Position numbers and translations under genes: made by a program. A stretch of 64,000 nucleotides of DNA from JAXMEB01 sp046348545 (GTDB lineage: Bacteria; Pseudomonadota; Gammaproteobacteria; Berkiellales; Berkiellaceae). The stretch covers positions 248,001 to 312,000 of the forward strand of contig JAXMEB010000003.1 of NCBI GenBank assembly GCA_046348545.1, in the 5' to 3' direction. Numbering within the stretch: the first letter of the stretch is position 1; each line of letters starts with the position of its first letter. This document shows positions 1 to 9,553 of the stretch, piece by piece. The notes under the pieces are model-generated. The model was not told the origin of the DNA and searched no databases. It worked only from the letters and a program-made list of their open reading frames with translations.

Positions 1-2
1 CA

Positions 3-701
3 GAAACAAATTGGAAGTTGAGTGACACCAGACGACGTCTAGAAAAAGAAGCTGAAGCAACACGAAAAGCACATCCACTTCGTGATTTAGCTGAAGTGGG
101 GGCTCGTGCGTTACTCTCTAATGTGCCAGCGACAGCCAATGTTATTTCCACGGGTTTTAAGCTTCTTACGCCTGAAGGGCGTGAAGATTTTTCGAACAAG
201 ATGATTCAGAAAGTTAAGCAAGATGCTGAATTAGCAGTCAGAAATGTAATTGTTAACACGATCAGTGATGGAGCAACGGAATTTAAATTTGAAGTTGAAG
301 CTGGCAAATTACCTATTCCACCGATTGTATTTGAACAAATTTCGAATGCAACGAAAATAGCGACCCGTCTCTCAATGAAAATTGAATCGACCACTGTGGA
401 AGATCAGATCCAACGTGCGGCTAAGATTATGATTCAAGAAGTTGAACAATTGCTAAAGGAAGTGTCTTCAGATGATATAGCAGGATATCAGCTGGATATT
501 GATGCAGATAATTCATTAACCGAGATACAACGTATAGCCTCCGCCGTTCATTTAAGCCTAGGAGCTAAAAGGCTCGGGGTTGAACCTTACCTTGTTGGAT
601 TTACATCAGATCAAAAACAGAAAATACAAGAAAAAGTTGAACAGCTTGCACCCGCGAACCGTACAGGTGCGGGTATTACGCTAAAGCGAAGGACCGAGTA
701 G
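3..701 (+). CDS. Hypothetical protein, 5' end outside window
   Basis: The frame is open from the left edge of the window to a TAG at 699-701. The first possible start inside is a TTG at 18 with no usable ribosome binding site, so the gene probably begins upstream. The visible 227 or more residues are soluble and mostly helical, rich in Glu, Lys and Ala, with no membrane segment and no motif I recognise. It ends about 115 bases before carA on the same strand. The function is unknown, and the partial sequence limits any assignment. Confidence 0.6.
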   Translation, partial: ETNWKLSDTRRRLEKEAEATRKAHPLRDLAEVGARALLSNVPATANVISTGFKLLTPEGREDFSNKMIQKVKQDAELAVRNVIVNTISDGATEFKFEVEAGKLPIPPIVFEQISNATKIATRLSMKIESTTVEDQIQRAAKIMIQEVEQLLKEVSSDDIAGYQLDIDADNSLTEIQRIASAVHLSLGAKRLGVEPYLVGFTSDQKQKIQEKVEQLAPANRTGAGITLKRRTE

Positions 702-816
702 CAGCAATGACAATTCTTATTGGGTAAGTAGTGTTCCCCATCTAGCAATTTTTCGCCGGGTTCTATAAAATACTGTGCAATTTTGTGCTTATAAATTGTG
801 TCCCCGGGAGGTCCGC

Positions 817-1995
817 TTGAATCAACCTGCGTTGCTGGTGCTAGAAGATGGGTCGATATTTGAAGGGGTAGCTATTGGCGCGTTCAACACGTCCGAACCA
901 ATGGTTTACACGCTTGGAGAGGTTGTATTCAATACTGCTTTGACAGGCTATCAAGAAGTGCTCTCCGATCCCTCTTACTCAAATCAGTTGATTACCTTAA
1001 CCTATCCGCACATTGGTAATGTTGGCATCAATCGAGAAGATCAAGAATCTCGCAAAATGTATGCTGGAGGGCTCATTATTTCGAGCTTAACAGAAAAGCC
1101 ATCTAACTGGCGTAGCTCTCAGTCGCTGCCTGAGTATCTGGTTGAGCAGGGCCGTATTGGGATTGCGGAAATTGATACGCGGCGTTTAACGCGCATCATA
1201 CGAGAAAAGGGTGCTTTAAAAGGGTGTATCCTCATAGCACCAATCATTTCAGACTTAGAAAAGAGCAAGGCATTAGAATTGGCGCAAAGTTGTCCAGATT
1301 TGAAGGGAGCTGATTTGGCTCAAGTCGTGACGACCCAAGCTAGCTATGCCTGGCAAGGTGGTGGCTTATGGCAACAACCCAATCAAACGTTGTCGTACCC
1401 TCTTAAAGTAGTCGTGTACGATTTTGGTGTGAAAGAAAGCATTCTTAGGCAGCTAGCTCACCTGGGGTGTGATGTTGAAGTCGTGCCTGCCAAAACGGAG
1501 GCTGAAGTTGTTTTAAATCTTTCACCAAGTGGTGTGTTGTTATCGAACGGTCCAGGTGATCCTGCTCCTTGTACCTATGCGATTGATGCGATTAAGCAGT
1601 TATTGCAAGCAGGAATGCCTTTATTTGGGATTTGTTTGGGGCATCAGCTCTTAGCGCTTGCCTTGGGAGCAAAGACATTCAAAATGAAATTTGGTCACCA
1701 TGGTGCGAATCATCCTGTTGTAGATATTCAAACAGGTCAGGTATTGATAACGAGCCAAAATCATGGTTTTGCGGTCGATGAAAACAGTTTGCCGGAGACC
1801 ATTATCGCGACGCACCGTTCTTTGTTTGACAATACCCTGCAAGGATTAAGGCATGCCTATTTGCCTGTTATGGGATTTCAAGGACATCCTGAAGCAGGTC
1901 CTGGCCCTCAAGATGCCAATTGTTTATTTGAGCGATTCAAAGTGTTGATGCAATCTTACGAGAAGACAAAGCAAACTGATATGGTGATGAGTTAA
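817..1995 (+). CDS. carA: Carbamoyl-phosphate synthase small subunit (glutaminase)
   Basis: This subunit hydrolyses glutamine and passes ammonia to CarB to make carbamoyl phosphate for pyrimidines and arginine. The C-terminal half is a class I glutamine amidotransferase with the nucleophile Cys273 in GICLGHQ and the His/Glu pair in HPEAGPGP. The frame is open from an ATG at 775, but a TTG at 817 is preceded by GGGAGG at 806-811 with a 5-base gap, and starting there gives MNQPALLVLEDG. That is 392 residues, close to the usual 380-390. The stop is 2 bases before carB, so the two genes form one operon. Confidence 0.95.
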   Translation: MNQPALLVLEDGSIFEGVAIGAFNTSEPMVYTLGEVVFNTALTGYQEVLSDPSYSNQLITLTYPHIGNVGINREDQESRKMYAGGLIISSLTEKPSNWRSSQSLPEYLVEQGRIGIAEIDTRRLTRIIREKGALKGCILIAPIISDLEKSKALELAQSCPDLKGADLAQVVTTQASYAWQGGGLWQQPNQTLSYPLKVVVYDFGVKESILRQLAHLGCDVEVVPAKTEAEVVLNLSPSGVLLSNGPGDPAPCTYAIDAIKQLLQAGMPLFGICLGHQLLALALGAKTFKMKFGHHGANHPVVDIQTGQVLITSQNHGFAVDENSLPETIIATHRSLFDNTLQGLRHAYLPVMGFQGHPEAGPGPQDANCLFERFKVLMQSYEKTKQTDMVMS

Positions 1996-1997
1996 GT

Positions 1998-4900
1998 ATG
2001 CCAAAAAGAGAAGATATTAAGAGTATTTTAATTATCGGTGCAGGCCCTATCATCATTGGGCAAGGGTGTGAATTTGATTATTCAGGTGCTCAGGCTTGCA
2101 AAGCGCTTAAAGAAGAGGGATATCGAATTATATTAGTGAATTCGAATCCGGCGACGATCATGACGGACCCTAATTTGGCAGACAGTACCTATATTGAGCC
2201 TATCCACTGGAAGATCATTGCTGAGATCATTGCTAAAGAAAGGCCAGATGCTATTTTGCCGACGATGGGGGGCCAAACTGCACTGAATTGTGCTTTGGAT
2301 TTGGCAAGAGAAGGTATTTTGGAAGCCAACGGTGTTGAATTGATTGGTGCCAGTCGAGAAGCCATTGATAAAGCCGAAGATCGTGAAAAATTTCGCCAAG
2401 CTATGATCAAAATTGGTCTAAAGATGCCACGTTCTGCTCTTGCAAATAGTCTTGAAAGTGCAAAACAAATTCAAGCTTCTATTGGGTTTCCGACGATTAT
2501 TCGTCCGTCTTTTACATTAGGTGGTAGTGGTGGTGGTATTGCTTACAACCGTGAAGAATTTGAGACCATTTGTAAGCGAGGCCTCGATTTATCCCCGACG
2601 CATGAGCTTTTAATCGAAGAATCTGTTATAGGTTGGAAAGAATTTGAAATGGAGGTGGTGCGGGATAAAAAAGACAACTGCATCATTGTATGTGCGATTG
2701 AGAATTTAGATCCCATGGGGATTCATACGGGTGATTCAATCACGGTTGCACCTGCTCAAACGTTGACTGACAAAGAATATCAGATGATGCGGAATGCATC
2801 GATTGCAGTTTTAAGAGAAATTGGTGTTGAGACTGGTGGCTCGAATGTGCAATTCGCGATTAATCCTCGAAATGGTGAGATGGTCGTGATTGAGATGAAT
2901 CCTAGAGTGTCACGTTCCTCTGCGTTAGCTTCGAAGGCGACCGGTTTCCCAATTGCACGAGTCGCAGCGAAATTGGCTGTTGGTTACACTTTAGATGAAT
3001 TAGCGAATGAAATGACAGGGGGTGCAACTCCATGTTCATTTGAACCAACTATCGACTACGTCGTGACAAAGATCCCAAGATTTAATTTTGAAAAATTCAA
3101 TGAAGCCGATGCTTTACTAACGACACAGATGAAGTCAGTAGGTGAAGTAATGGCAATTGGTCGTACTTTTCAGGAATCTTTCCAAAAAGCGATTCGAGGC
3201 TTAGAAATAGGGCAATATGGATTAGAGCCTAAATTAGATCTAGACGATCCTGATTGTCAATCCGTTCTTCGTGCTCAGCTGACTAAAGCCAGTTGGAATC
3301 GAATATGGTATGTAGCAGACGCTTTCCGTTTAGGTATGACAGTGGAAGAGGTTCATGTTGAAACGGGGATTGATCCTTGGTTTTTAGCGCAGATTGAAGA
3401 TTTGATTAAAACAGAATCGCATATCAAAACGTATTCTCTTCAGACCCTGGATAAGCAATCACTATTTCGATTTAAACGAAAAGGCTTTTCGGATAGACGC
3501 ATTGCAGATCTCATAAAATTACCCGAAGCGGCATTGCGTGAACATCGTCATGCGCTTGGTCTCTTTCCAGTTTATAAGCGAGTCGATACGTGCAGTGCTG
3601 AATTTCAAGTTTCAACAGCTTATTTGTATTCGACATACAGCGAGGAATGTGAAGCGACCCCAAGTCAGCGTGAAAAGATCATGGTGTTAGGTGGTGGACC
3701 CAATCGAATTGGCCAAGGGATCGAATTTGATTATTGTTGTGTGCATGCAAGCCTTGCAATGCGTGAGGCAGGATATGAAACCATTATGGTCAATTGTAAT
3801 CCTGAAACAGTTTCAACTGATTTTGATATTTCAGATAAACTTTATTTTGAACCATTGACGCTTGAAGATGTTTTAGAAATTGTCGCAAAGGAAAAACCCA
3901 AAGGCGTGATTGTTCAATTTGGAGGACAAACACCTTTGAAATTGGCTAGGCGTTTAGAGCAAGCAGGGGTTCCGATAGTGGGAACGAGTCCGGATGCGAT
4001 TGATAAAGCAGAAGATCGAGAACGTTTTAAAAAAGTGTTGTCAGATTTAAATTTGAAGCAACCACCTAATGGAATAGCAAAGACTTTAGAGGAAGGATTG
4101 GAAGTTGCTGAAGACATTGGGTATCCACTCGTGGTGAGACCTTCTTATGTTCTCGGTGGGCGAGCGATGGAGATTGTGCATAATGTTCAAGAGTTAAAGA
4201 GTTACTTACTCAAAGCCTTTACAGCATCAGATGAAATCGCCCCGGTACTGTTGGATAGATTCTTAGATGATGCGATTGAAGTTGATGTGGATGCCGTATC
4301 AGATGGCAAACAGGTTCTGATTGGCGGCATTATGGAACACATTGAACAAGCGGGTGTTCATTCGGGAGATTCAGCCTGCTCTCTGCCTCCATTTAGCTTA
4401 TCACCTGAACTCCAAAATGCACTTCGTGCGCAAATGATTCAACTTGCACTGGCTTTACAAGTGAAAGGATTAATTAACGCGCAATTCGCGATTCAAGATG
4501 GACAAATTTATGTCTTGGAAGTTAATCCTCGCGCGGCTCGTACAATACCCTTTGTCTCAAAAGTGATTGGTCATTCATTGGCCAAGATAGCAGCATTATG
4601 CATGGTTGGTCATGGCTTAGAGAAACAAGGATTTACAAAAGAGCATGTGCCTCAGTTTTATGCGGTCAAGAAAAGCGTATTTCCTTTTGTGAAATTTCCG
4701 AGCGCTGATCCTATTTTAGGGCCTGAAATGCGGTCGACGGGTGAGGTGATGGGAGTAGGCAATCACTTTGCTGAAGCATTTGCGCGTAGTGATTTAGCGA
4801 CCAATAATACGATACGCCGTAAAGGGCAAGTCTTTATTAGTGTGAAAGATAAGGATAAGCCAAAAGTGGTGGATGTGGCGGAAGGCCTGCTGAATTTGGG

Positions 4901-5222
4901 GTTTAGTATCGTCGCTACCCAAGGTACGGCTCATTATTTACTATCTAAAGGGATATCTTGTACGCCGATTAATAAGGTAGGCGAAGGTCGCCCACATATT
5001 GTTGATAGCATTAAGAATGATAAGATTGTCTTTATTGTGAACACGACTGAGGGCCGTCAGGCGATTGCGGATTCTTTTGCGATTAGAGGCAATGCTGTGC
5101 AACATAAAGTAAGTTATGAGACAACAGTTGCAGGTGCGCGAGCAGTCGTGTTAGGTATGAAACATGAGAGTAAGCAAATACACAAACTTCAAGATTTGCA
5201 TTTAAGGGTAACGACAAGATGA
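1998..5222 (+). CDS. carB: Carbamoyl-phosphate synthase large subunit
   Basis: This is the ammonia-dependent synthetase that uses two ATP to make carbamoyl phosphate. The 1074 residues match the family length and show the expected internal duplication: two carboxyphosphate/carbamate ATP-grasp halves, each opening with a nucleotide-binding loop (GAGPIIIGQG near residue 14 and GGGPNRIGQG near residue 560). Both halves carry GFP/GYP-type ATP-grasp strands and paired EMNPR/EVNPR metal-binding motifs. The C-terminal roughly 140 residues form the MGS-like regulatory domain. It begins 2 bases after carA and its TGA overlaps the greA ATG by four bases, so carA-carB-greA are probably co-transcribed. 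Confidence 0.97.
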   Translation: MPKREDIKSILIIGAGPIIIGQGCEFDYSGAQACKALKEEGYRIILVNSNPATIMTDPNLADSTYIEPIHWKIIAEIIAKERPDAILPTMGGQTALNCALDLAREGILEANGVELIGASREAIDKAEDREKFRQAMIKIGLKMPRSALANSLESAKQIQASIGFPTIIRPSFTLGGSGGGIAYNREEFETICKRGLDLSPTHELLIEESVIGWKEFEMEVVRDKKDNCIIVCAIENLDPMGIHTGDSITVAPAQTLTDKEYQMMRNASIAVLREIGVETGGSNVQFAINPRNGEMVVIEMNPRVSRSSALASKATGFPIARVAAKLAVGYTLDELANEMTGGATPCSFEPTIDYVVTKIPRFNFEKFNEADALLTTQMKSVGEVMAIGRTFQESFQKAIRGLEIGQYGLEPKLDLDDPDCQSVLRAQLTKASWNRIWYVADAFRLGMTVEEVHVETGIDPWFLAQIEDLIKTESHIKTYSLQTLDKQSLFRFKRKGFSDRRIADLIKLPEAALREHRHALGLFPVYKRVDTCSAEFQVSTAYLYSTYSEECEATPSQREKIMVLGGGPNRIGQGIEFDYCCVHASLAMREAGYETIMVNCNPETVSTDFDISDKLYFEPLTLEDVLEIVAKEKPKGVIVQFGGQTPLKLARRLEQAGVPIVGTSPDAIDKAEDRERFKKVLSDLNLKQPPNGIAKTLEEGLEVAEDIGYPLVVRPSYVLGGRAMEIVHNVQELKSYLLKAFTASDEIAPVLLDRFLDDAIEVDVDAVSDGKQVLIGGIMEHIEQAGVHSGDSACSLPPFSLSPELQNALRAQMIQLALALQVKGLINAQFAIQDGQIYVLEVNPRAARTIPFVSKVIGHSLAKIAALCMVGHGLEKQGFTKEHVPQFYAVKKSVFPFVKFPSADPILGPEMRSTGEVMGVGNHFAEAFARSDLATNNTIRRKGQVFISVKDKDKPKVVDVAEGLLNLGFSIVATQGTAHYLLSKGISCTPINKVGEGRPHIVDSIKNDKIVFIVNTTEGRQAIADSFAIRGNAVQHKVSYETTVAGARAVVLGMKHESKQIHKLQDLHLRVTTR

Positions 5223-5695
5223 CTAGATATCCGATGACCTTGGAAGGGGCAAACCAGTTGAGAGATGAATTGCAGCGTTTGAAAAGTGTTGAGAGACCTA
5301 AAGTCATTGCCGCAATTGCTGAAGCGAGAGGCCACGGTGATCTCAAAGAGAACGCAGAATATCATGCAGCGAGAGAACACCAAGGCTTTATTGAAGGACG
5401 TATTGCTGAGATTGAAGGTAAATTAGGTCAGTCGCATGTTATTGATGTTACAAAAATCCCTCAAACGGGTACCGTGGTATTCGGTACGACTGTTGTATTG
5501 TTTAACTTAGAAACAGATGAAAAAGTGATCTACAAAATTGTAGGGGATGATGAAGCTGATTTTAAGTTAGGTAAAATATCAATCAATTCGCCCATTGCTC
5601 GCGCTTTAATTGGGAAAAAAGAAAGTGATGTCGTCGAAGTGAATGCTCCAGGCGGCAATATTGAGTATGAGATCAGCGAGGTGCAGTACCGCTAA
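5219..5695 (+). CDS. greA: Transcription elongation factor GreA
   Basis: GreA binds in the secondary channel of RNA polymerase and stimulates cleavage of the 3' end of backtracked RNA. Its 158 residues equal the standard length. The N-terminal coiled coil (residues 1-75) carries the acidic tip segment GDLKENAEYHAAR, and an FKBP-like C-terminal domain follows, including GDDEADFKLGKIS. The ATG overlaps the carB stop as ATGA. The end overlaps the convergent yhbY gene by four bases, leaving no room for a separate terminator between the two. Confidence 0.96.
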   Translation: MTRYPMTLEGANQLRDELQRLKSVERPKVIAAIAEARGHGDLKENAEYHAAREHQGFIEGRIAEIEGKLGQSHVIDVTKIPQTGTVVFGTTVVLFNLETDEKVIYKIVGDDEADFKLGKISINSPIARALIGKKESDVVEVNAPGGNIEYEISEVQYR

Positions 5696-5976
5696 GTTTT
5701 TTTATGCTTCAACGGATTGAAGCGATAAAACACAGCGACATGTCCAATTGTTTGGATGATTTCCGCGTGATGTTCTGAATGGATCTCTTCGGTGAGCTTG
5801 CGTCGGATAGTCGCATCACCTTCAGCGATTTTGATTTTTATCAGCTCATGCGCTTTCAGGGCAGCTTCAATTTCAAGATGAACGGCATCAGTGAGGCCTT
5901 TTTGGCCAATTCGGATGACTGGAGAGAGTCCTTGTGCTTTGACGGCTAGCGTCTTACGAAAATCAGGCGTTAACAT
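5692..5976 (-). CDS. yhbY: Ribosome assembly RNA-binding protein YhbY (CRS1/YhbY domain)
   Basis: This is a 94-residue single-domain CRS1-YhbY protein, a family that binds pre-50S ribosomal particles. The start MLTPDFRKTLAVKAQGL and the GxxG RNA-binding loop in RIGQKGLTDAV are typical, as is the IKIKIAEGD strand. It is the only - strand gene in the first 11 kb. It converges on greA with a four-base overlap and is divergent from rlmE, which starts 88 bases away, so both probably use promoters in 5977-6063. The greA-yhbY-rlmE-ftsH order is widespread in gammaproteobacteria. Confidence 0.92.
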   Translation of the reverse strand: MLTPDFRKTLAVKAQGLSPVIRIGQKGLTDAVHLEIEAALKAHELIKIKIAEGDATIRRKLTEEIHSEHHAEIIQTIGHVAVFYRFNPLKHKKT

Positions 5977-6063
5977 CGTGTATAAATTACTTTAGAATGT
6001 AGTTCAACTAAGAGGCGTATTTTACCGCGTGCAATTGCAGAAATAAAGTTTATATTTTGAAAC

Positions 6064-6690
6064 ATGACTAACACAAAATCAGAGAAACGAGCAGCTTGGA
6101 TCAATAGACATTTACGAGATCCATTCGTCAAACAAGCTCAGCAACAAGGTAAGCGATCACGCGCGAGCTTTAAGCTCCAGCAAATTCATGACAAAGATAG
6201 GCTCTTTACCTCTGGACAAACTGTGATTGATTTAGGGGCAGCTCCTGGCGGTTGGTCTCAAGTGGCAAGAGAGCGAATTGGTAAAACTGGGATGATCATT
6301 GCTTTAGATCTGCTTGAGATGGATCCCATTCCAGGTGTGACCTTTGTTCAAGGTGATTTTTTGTCAGAAGCGGTGCAATTACAACTTAATAATTTGTTGC
6401 TTGGTGGCAAAGCTGACTTGATTTTATCGGATATGGCTCCCAACTTGAGTGGTATAGCAGTTGCAGATCAGGCAAGAATGATGACTCTTGCGGAAACTGC
6501 TTTGGATTTAGCCTCTGAGTGGTTAAAGCCTGGTGGCGGCTTTCTTGTTAAAATCTTCCAAGGGGCTGGGGTGGATGCTTTTCATCGTGCGTTGAAGCAA
6601 AGTTTTAAGAAAGTTGTGGTTCGAAAGCCGGCTGCCTCTCGATCAGAATCGAAAGAGTATTACTTACTGGCGACAGGCTACAATGTATAA
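6064..6690 (+). CDS. rlmE: 23S rRNA 2'-O-ribose methyltransferase RlmE (RrmJ/FtsJ)
   Basis: RlmE methylates the 2'-OH of U2552 in the 23S A-loop using S-adenosylmethionine. The 208 residues match the E. coli protein in length. The SAM-binding loop is DLGAAPGGWSQ, and the K-D-K-E catalytic tetrad is visible: Lys in SRASFKLQQI, Asp in LSDMAPNLSG, Lys in FLVKIFQG and Glu in SESKEYYLLA. It sits directly upstream of ftsH, the arrangement known from the heat-shock ftsJ-ftsH operon, with a 59-base gap holding an imperfect hairpin. Confidence 0.95.
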   Translation: MTNTKSEKRAAWINRHLRDPFVKQAQQQGKRSRASFKLQQIHDKDRLFTSGQTVIDLGAAPGGWSQVARERIGKTGMIIALDLLEMDPIPGVTFVQGDFLSEAVQLQLNNLLLGGKADLILSDMAPNLSGIAVADQARMMTLAETALDLASEWLKPGGGFLVKIFQGAGVDAFHRALKQSFKKVVVRKPAASRSESKEYYLLATGYNV

Positions 6691-6749
6691 TAGGAATGTT
6701 TATTATTTAACCCGCCAGGTACGGTGGGGTATCAAAAAGGCGGTATACC

Positions 6750-8714
6750 TTGAACGACATGGTTAAAAATTTAGTTATCTGGTTAATCATAGCGGTTGTT
6801 TTGATGTCGGTCTTTAGTAATTTTGGACCCCGACATACCAACATGGCCAAGTTAGATTATTCTGAGTTCCTAGATCGTGTCGATAAAGGCGACGTAAAAA
6901 GTGTCACCATTGACCAGCGTTTTATTCGAGGGCAGTTTAGGAATGATGAACAGTTTTCGACCTATATGCCTATGGAAGATCCATATTTACTTGGCGACCT
7001 AACCAAGCAGAAAAATATTGCTGTTCGAGGAAAACCACCGGAACAACAAAGCCTTTTAATGAGCATTTTCATTAGCTGGTTCCCAATTATTCTCTTCATT
7101 GGTGTTTGGATGTATTTCATGCGTCAAATGCAAGGTGGTGGCGGTGGACGTGGTGCCATGAGTTTCGGTAAGAGTCGTGCCAGAATGCTTGGAGAAGATC
7201 AAATCAAAGTCACGTTTGCCGATGTGGCCGGTGTTGATGAGGCTAAAGAAGAAGTTAGAGAGTTAGTTGAATTCTTGAAAGACCCTAGTAAATTCCAAAA
7301 ACTGGGCGGGCGAATTCCTAAAGGCGTTTTAATGGTTGGTCCCCCAGGCACCGGTAAGACTTTGCTGGCCCGTGCGATAGCTGGGGAAGCGAAAGCACCT
7401 TTCTTTTCTATTTCTGGATCTGATTTCGTTGAAATGTTTGTGGGTGTAGGTGCCTCTCGAGTACGGGATATGTTTGAGCAAGCTAAAAAGCATGCGCCCT
7501 GCATTATTTTTATCGACGAAATCGATGCTGTGGGGCGTCATCGTGGAGCAGGGCTGGGAGGTGGTCATGATGAGCGTGAACAGACCTTAAATCAATTGCT
7601 AGTTGAGATGGATGGATTTGAAGGAAATGAAGGCGTGATTGTCATCGCAGCCACAAACCGTCCAGATGTGCTTGATAATGCACTCTTACGTCCTGGACGA
7701 TTCGATCGTCAAGTTCCAGTGAGTTTGCCTGACATTGTTGGTCGTGAGCAGATTTTAAAAGTACACATGCGAAAAATTCCTTTTTCGGAAGATGTTGAGC
7801 CATTAGTCATTGCGCGAGGAACCCCAGGATTTTCGGGGGCTGACTTAGCTAATTTGGTAAATGAGGCCGCGCTTTTGGCAGCCAGACACAACAAACGCAT
7901 AGTTGATATGCAAGAATTTGATTTTGCCAAAGATAAGATTCTCATGGGGGCGGAACGTCGCTCTATGGTGATGAGTGAGAAAGAGAAACGTTTAACCGCG
8001 TATCATGAAGCAGGTCACGCTATTGTTGGGCTCTCTGTGCCCGAGCATGATCCGGTTTATAAAGTGAGCATCATTCCAAGAGCCCAGGCTTTAGGGGTAA
8101 CGATGTTCTTGCCAGAACAAGATCGTTATAGTCATAGTAAATTGCGTTTAGAAAGCCAACTGTCTGGTCTGTTTGGTGGTCGCATTGCAGAAGAACTGAT
8201 ATTTGGACCGGAGAATGTGACCACAGGTGCCTCTAACGACATTCAAAGAGCAACGGATATTGCTCGCAACATGGTTACTCGATGGGGATTGTCTGAACGT
8301 ATGGGGCCATTGACATACGGTGAGAATGAAACCGAAGTATTTTTGGGGCATAGTTTAGGACATCGTAAGGAAATTTCAGGGCAAACTGCCAGTATGATTG
8401 ATGAGGAAGTCCGTCGCATTATTGATCGCAATTATGAGCGTGCTAAGCAACTCCTGATTGAGAAAATGGCTACGCTGCATTCCATGGCGGATGCCTTGAT
8501 AAAATATGAGACCATTGATTCGGAACAGATAGCAGACATCATTGCTGGAAAACCGCCTCGCGAGCCGAAGAATTGGTCAGATAGAGGGCAACCACCTTCT
8601 AATGCAGCGACAATTCAAACAGCACAAGATACCTCACAGGACGATGTGATCATTGAAAAACAAAGTGGTCGTCGTGAAAGTCACGAGGATCATAAGCCCG
8701 CTGAAGAACATTGA
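6750..8714 (+). CDS. ftsH: ATP-dependent zinc metalloprotease FtsH
   Basis: FtsH is a membrane-anchored hexameric AAA+ protease that degrades misfolded membrane proteins and regulators such as LpxC and sigma-32. The 654 residues show a TM helix near 6-25, a periplasmic segment, a second TM helix near 104-122, Walker A GPPGTGKT, Walker B IIFIDEIDA, the SRH arginine region LLRPGRFDR and the zinc site HEAGH at 419-423. The start is a TTG giving MNDMVKNL; an ATG four codons in is the alternative. The last roughly 50 residues are a polar tail. The TGA overlaps the folP start. Confidence 0.97.
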   Translation: MNDMVKNLVIWLIIAVVLMSVFSNFGPRHTNMAKLDYSEFLDRVDKGDVKSVTIDQRFIRGQFRNDEQFSTYMPMEDPYLLGDLTKQKNIAVRGKPPEQQSLLMSIFISWFPIILFIGVWMYFMRQMQGGGGGRGAMSFGKSRARMLGEDQIKVTFADVAGVDEAKEEVRELVEFLKDPSKFQKLGGRIPKGVLMVGPPGTGKTLLARAIAGEAKAPFFSISGSDFVEMFVGVGASRVRDMFEQAKKHAPCIIFIDEIDAVGRHRGAGLGGGHDEREQTLNQLLVEMDGFEGNEGVIVIAATNRPDVLDNALLRPGRFDRQVPVSLPDIVGREQILKVHMRKIPFSEDVEPLVIARGTPGFSGADLANLVNEAALLAARHNKRIVDMQEFDFAKDKILMGAERRSMVMSEKEKRLTAYHEAGHAIVGLSVPEHDPVYKVSIIPRAQALGVTMFLPEQDRYSHSKLRLESQLSGLFGGRIAEELIFGPENVTTGASNDIQRATDIARNMVTRWGLSERMGPLTYGENETEVFLGHSLGHRKEISGQTASMIDEEVRRIIDRNYERAKQLLIEKMATLHSMADALIKYETIDSEQIADIIAGKPPREPKNWSDRGQPPSNAATIQTAQDTSQDDVIIEKQSGRRESHEDHKPAEEH

Positions 8715-9553
8715 GGCCATTAGAATTGATTGATGATGATCGCCCTGTAGTGATGGGGATTTTAAATGTGACGCCCGATTCTTTTTCGGATGGTGGGCGT
8801 TACGATGCTCCAGATGCAGCTTTATCTCAAGCCTTGAAGATGATTGAGGAAGGCGCGGATATCATCGATATTGGTGGAGAATCCACAAGGCCTGGTGCAG
8901 AGCCTGTCTCAGTCGAAGTAGAGTGCGAGCGTATTTTACCGGTCATTGAACTCATTCAAAAACACACCACCATCCCCATTTCAGTCGATACACGTCATAC
9001 GGCCGTGATGCGGCATGCTTTGGAATTAGGCGTGTTCATGATCAATGATGTGAATGCGCTGCAAGCAGAGGGTGCTATAGAGCTCTTAGCGAAATTTGAC
9101 ATCAAAATCTGCTTGTATCATTGTCAAGGTTCTCCCCAAACCATGCAGGCTAATCCCACGTATCAAAACGTCGTGGAAGCAGTGTATGTATTTTTAGAAG
9201 AGCGAGTTCATGCTTGTGTTGAAGGCGGCATTTCAAAGAGAAACATTGTTGTTGATCCGGGATTTGGTTTTGGAAAGAGCCTTCAGCACAATTTGAGTCT
9301 GTTGCAGTCACTGTCCAAATTTAAATCAATTGGGTGCCCGATTTTAGCCGGACTTTCTCGTAAGTCGATGTTTCACCATCTTCTCAATTTAAAAGTAGAA
9401 GATAGGCTATATGCTAGTGTATCAGCTGCAGTCATTGCTTATCTGAATGGGGCGAGAATTATTCGCGTTCATGATGTTAAACCGACATTAGATGCGCTTA
9501 AGGTAGCGGATGCTGTTTTAAACCATAAGGAAAGTGAGTCAGGTCATGTCTAG
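8711..9553 (+). CDS. folP: Dihydropteroate synthase
   Basis: FolP condenses p-aminobenzoate with dihydropterin diphosphate in folate synthesis and is the sulfonamide target. Its 280 residues form a TIM barrel with the diagnostic motifs GILNVTPDSFSDGG near residue 17, GGESTRPGA near 57 and DPGFGFGK near 185. The TTG start lies within the ftsH stop (TTGA), so translation is probably coupled. The 3' end overlaps the preferred glmM start by 8 bases. ftsH-folP-glmM is a conserved gammaproteobacterial string. Confidence 0.95.
   Translation: MRPLELIDDDRPVVMGILNVTPDSFSDGGRYDAPDAALSQALKMIEEGADIIDIGGESTRPGAEPVSVEVECERILPVIELIQKHTTIPISVDTRHTAVMRHALELGVFMINDVNALQAEGAIELLAKFDIKICLYHCQGSPQTMQANPTYQNVVEAVYVFLEERVHACVEGGISKRNIVVDPGFGFGKSLQHNLSLLQSLSKFKSIGCPILAGLSRKSMFHHLLNLKVEDRLYASVSAAVIAYLNGARIIRVHDVKPTLDALKVADAVLNHKESESGHV

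Noticed and set aside
701..816. Possible leader or riboswitch upstream of carA
   Set aside because: The AT-rich stretch has -10-like boxes but no convincing attenuator hairpin, leader peptide or known riboswitch core.
6691..6749. Sigma-32 heat-shock promoter before ftsH
   Set aside because: A hairpin-like GC segment is present, but no CTTGAA/CCCCAT-type pair with correct spacing could be found.
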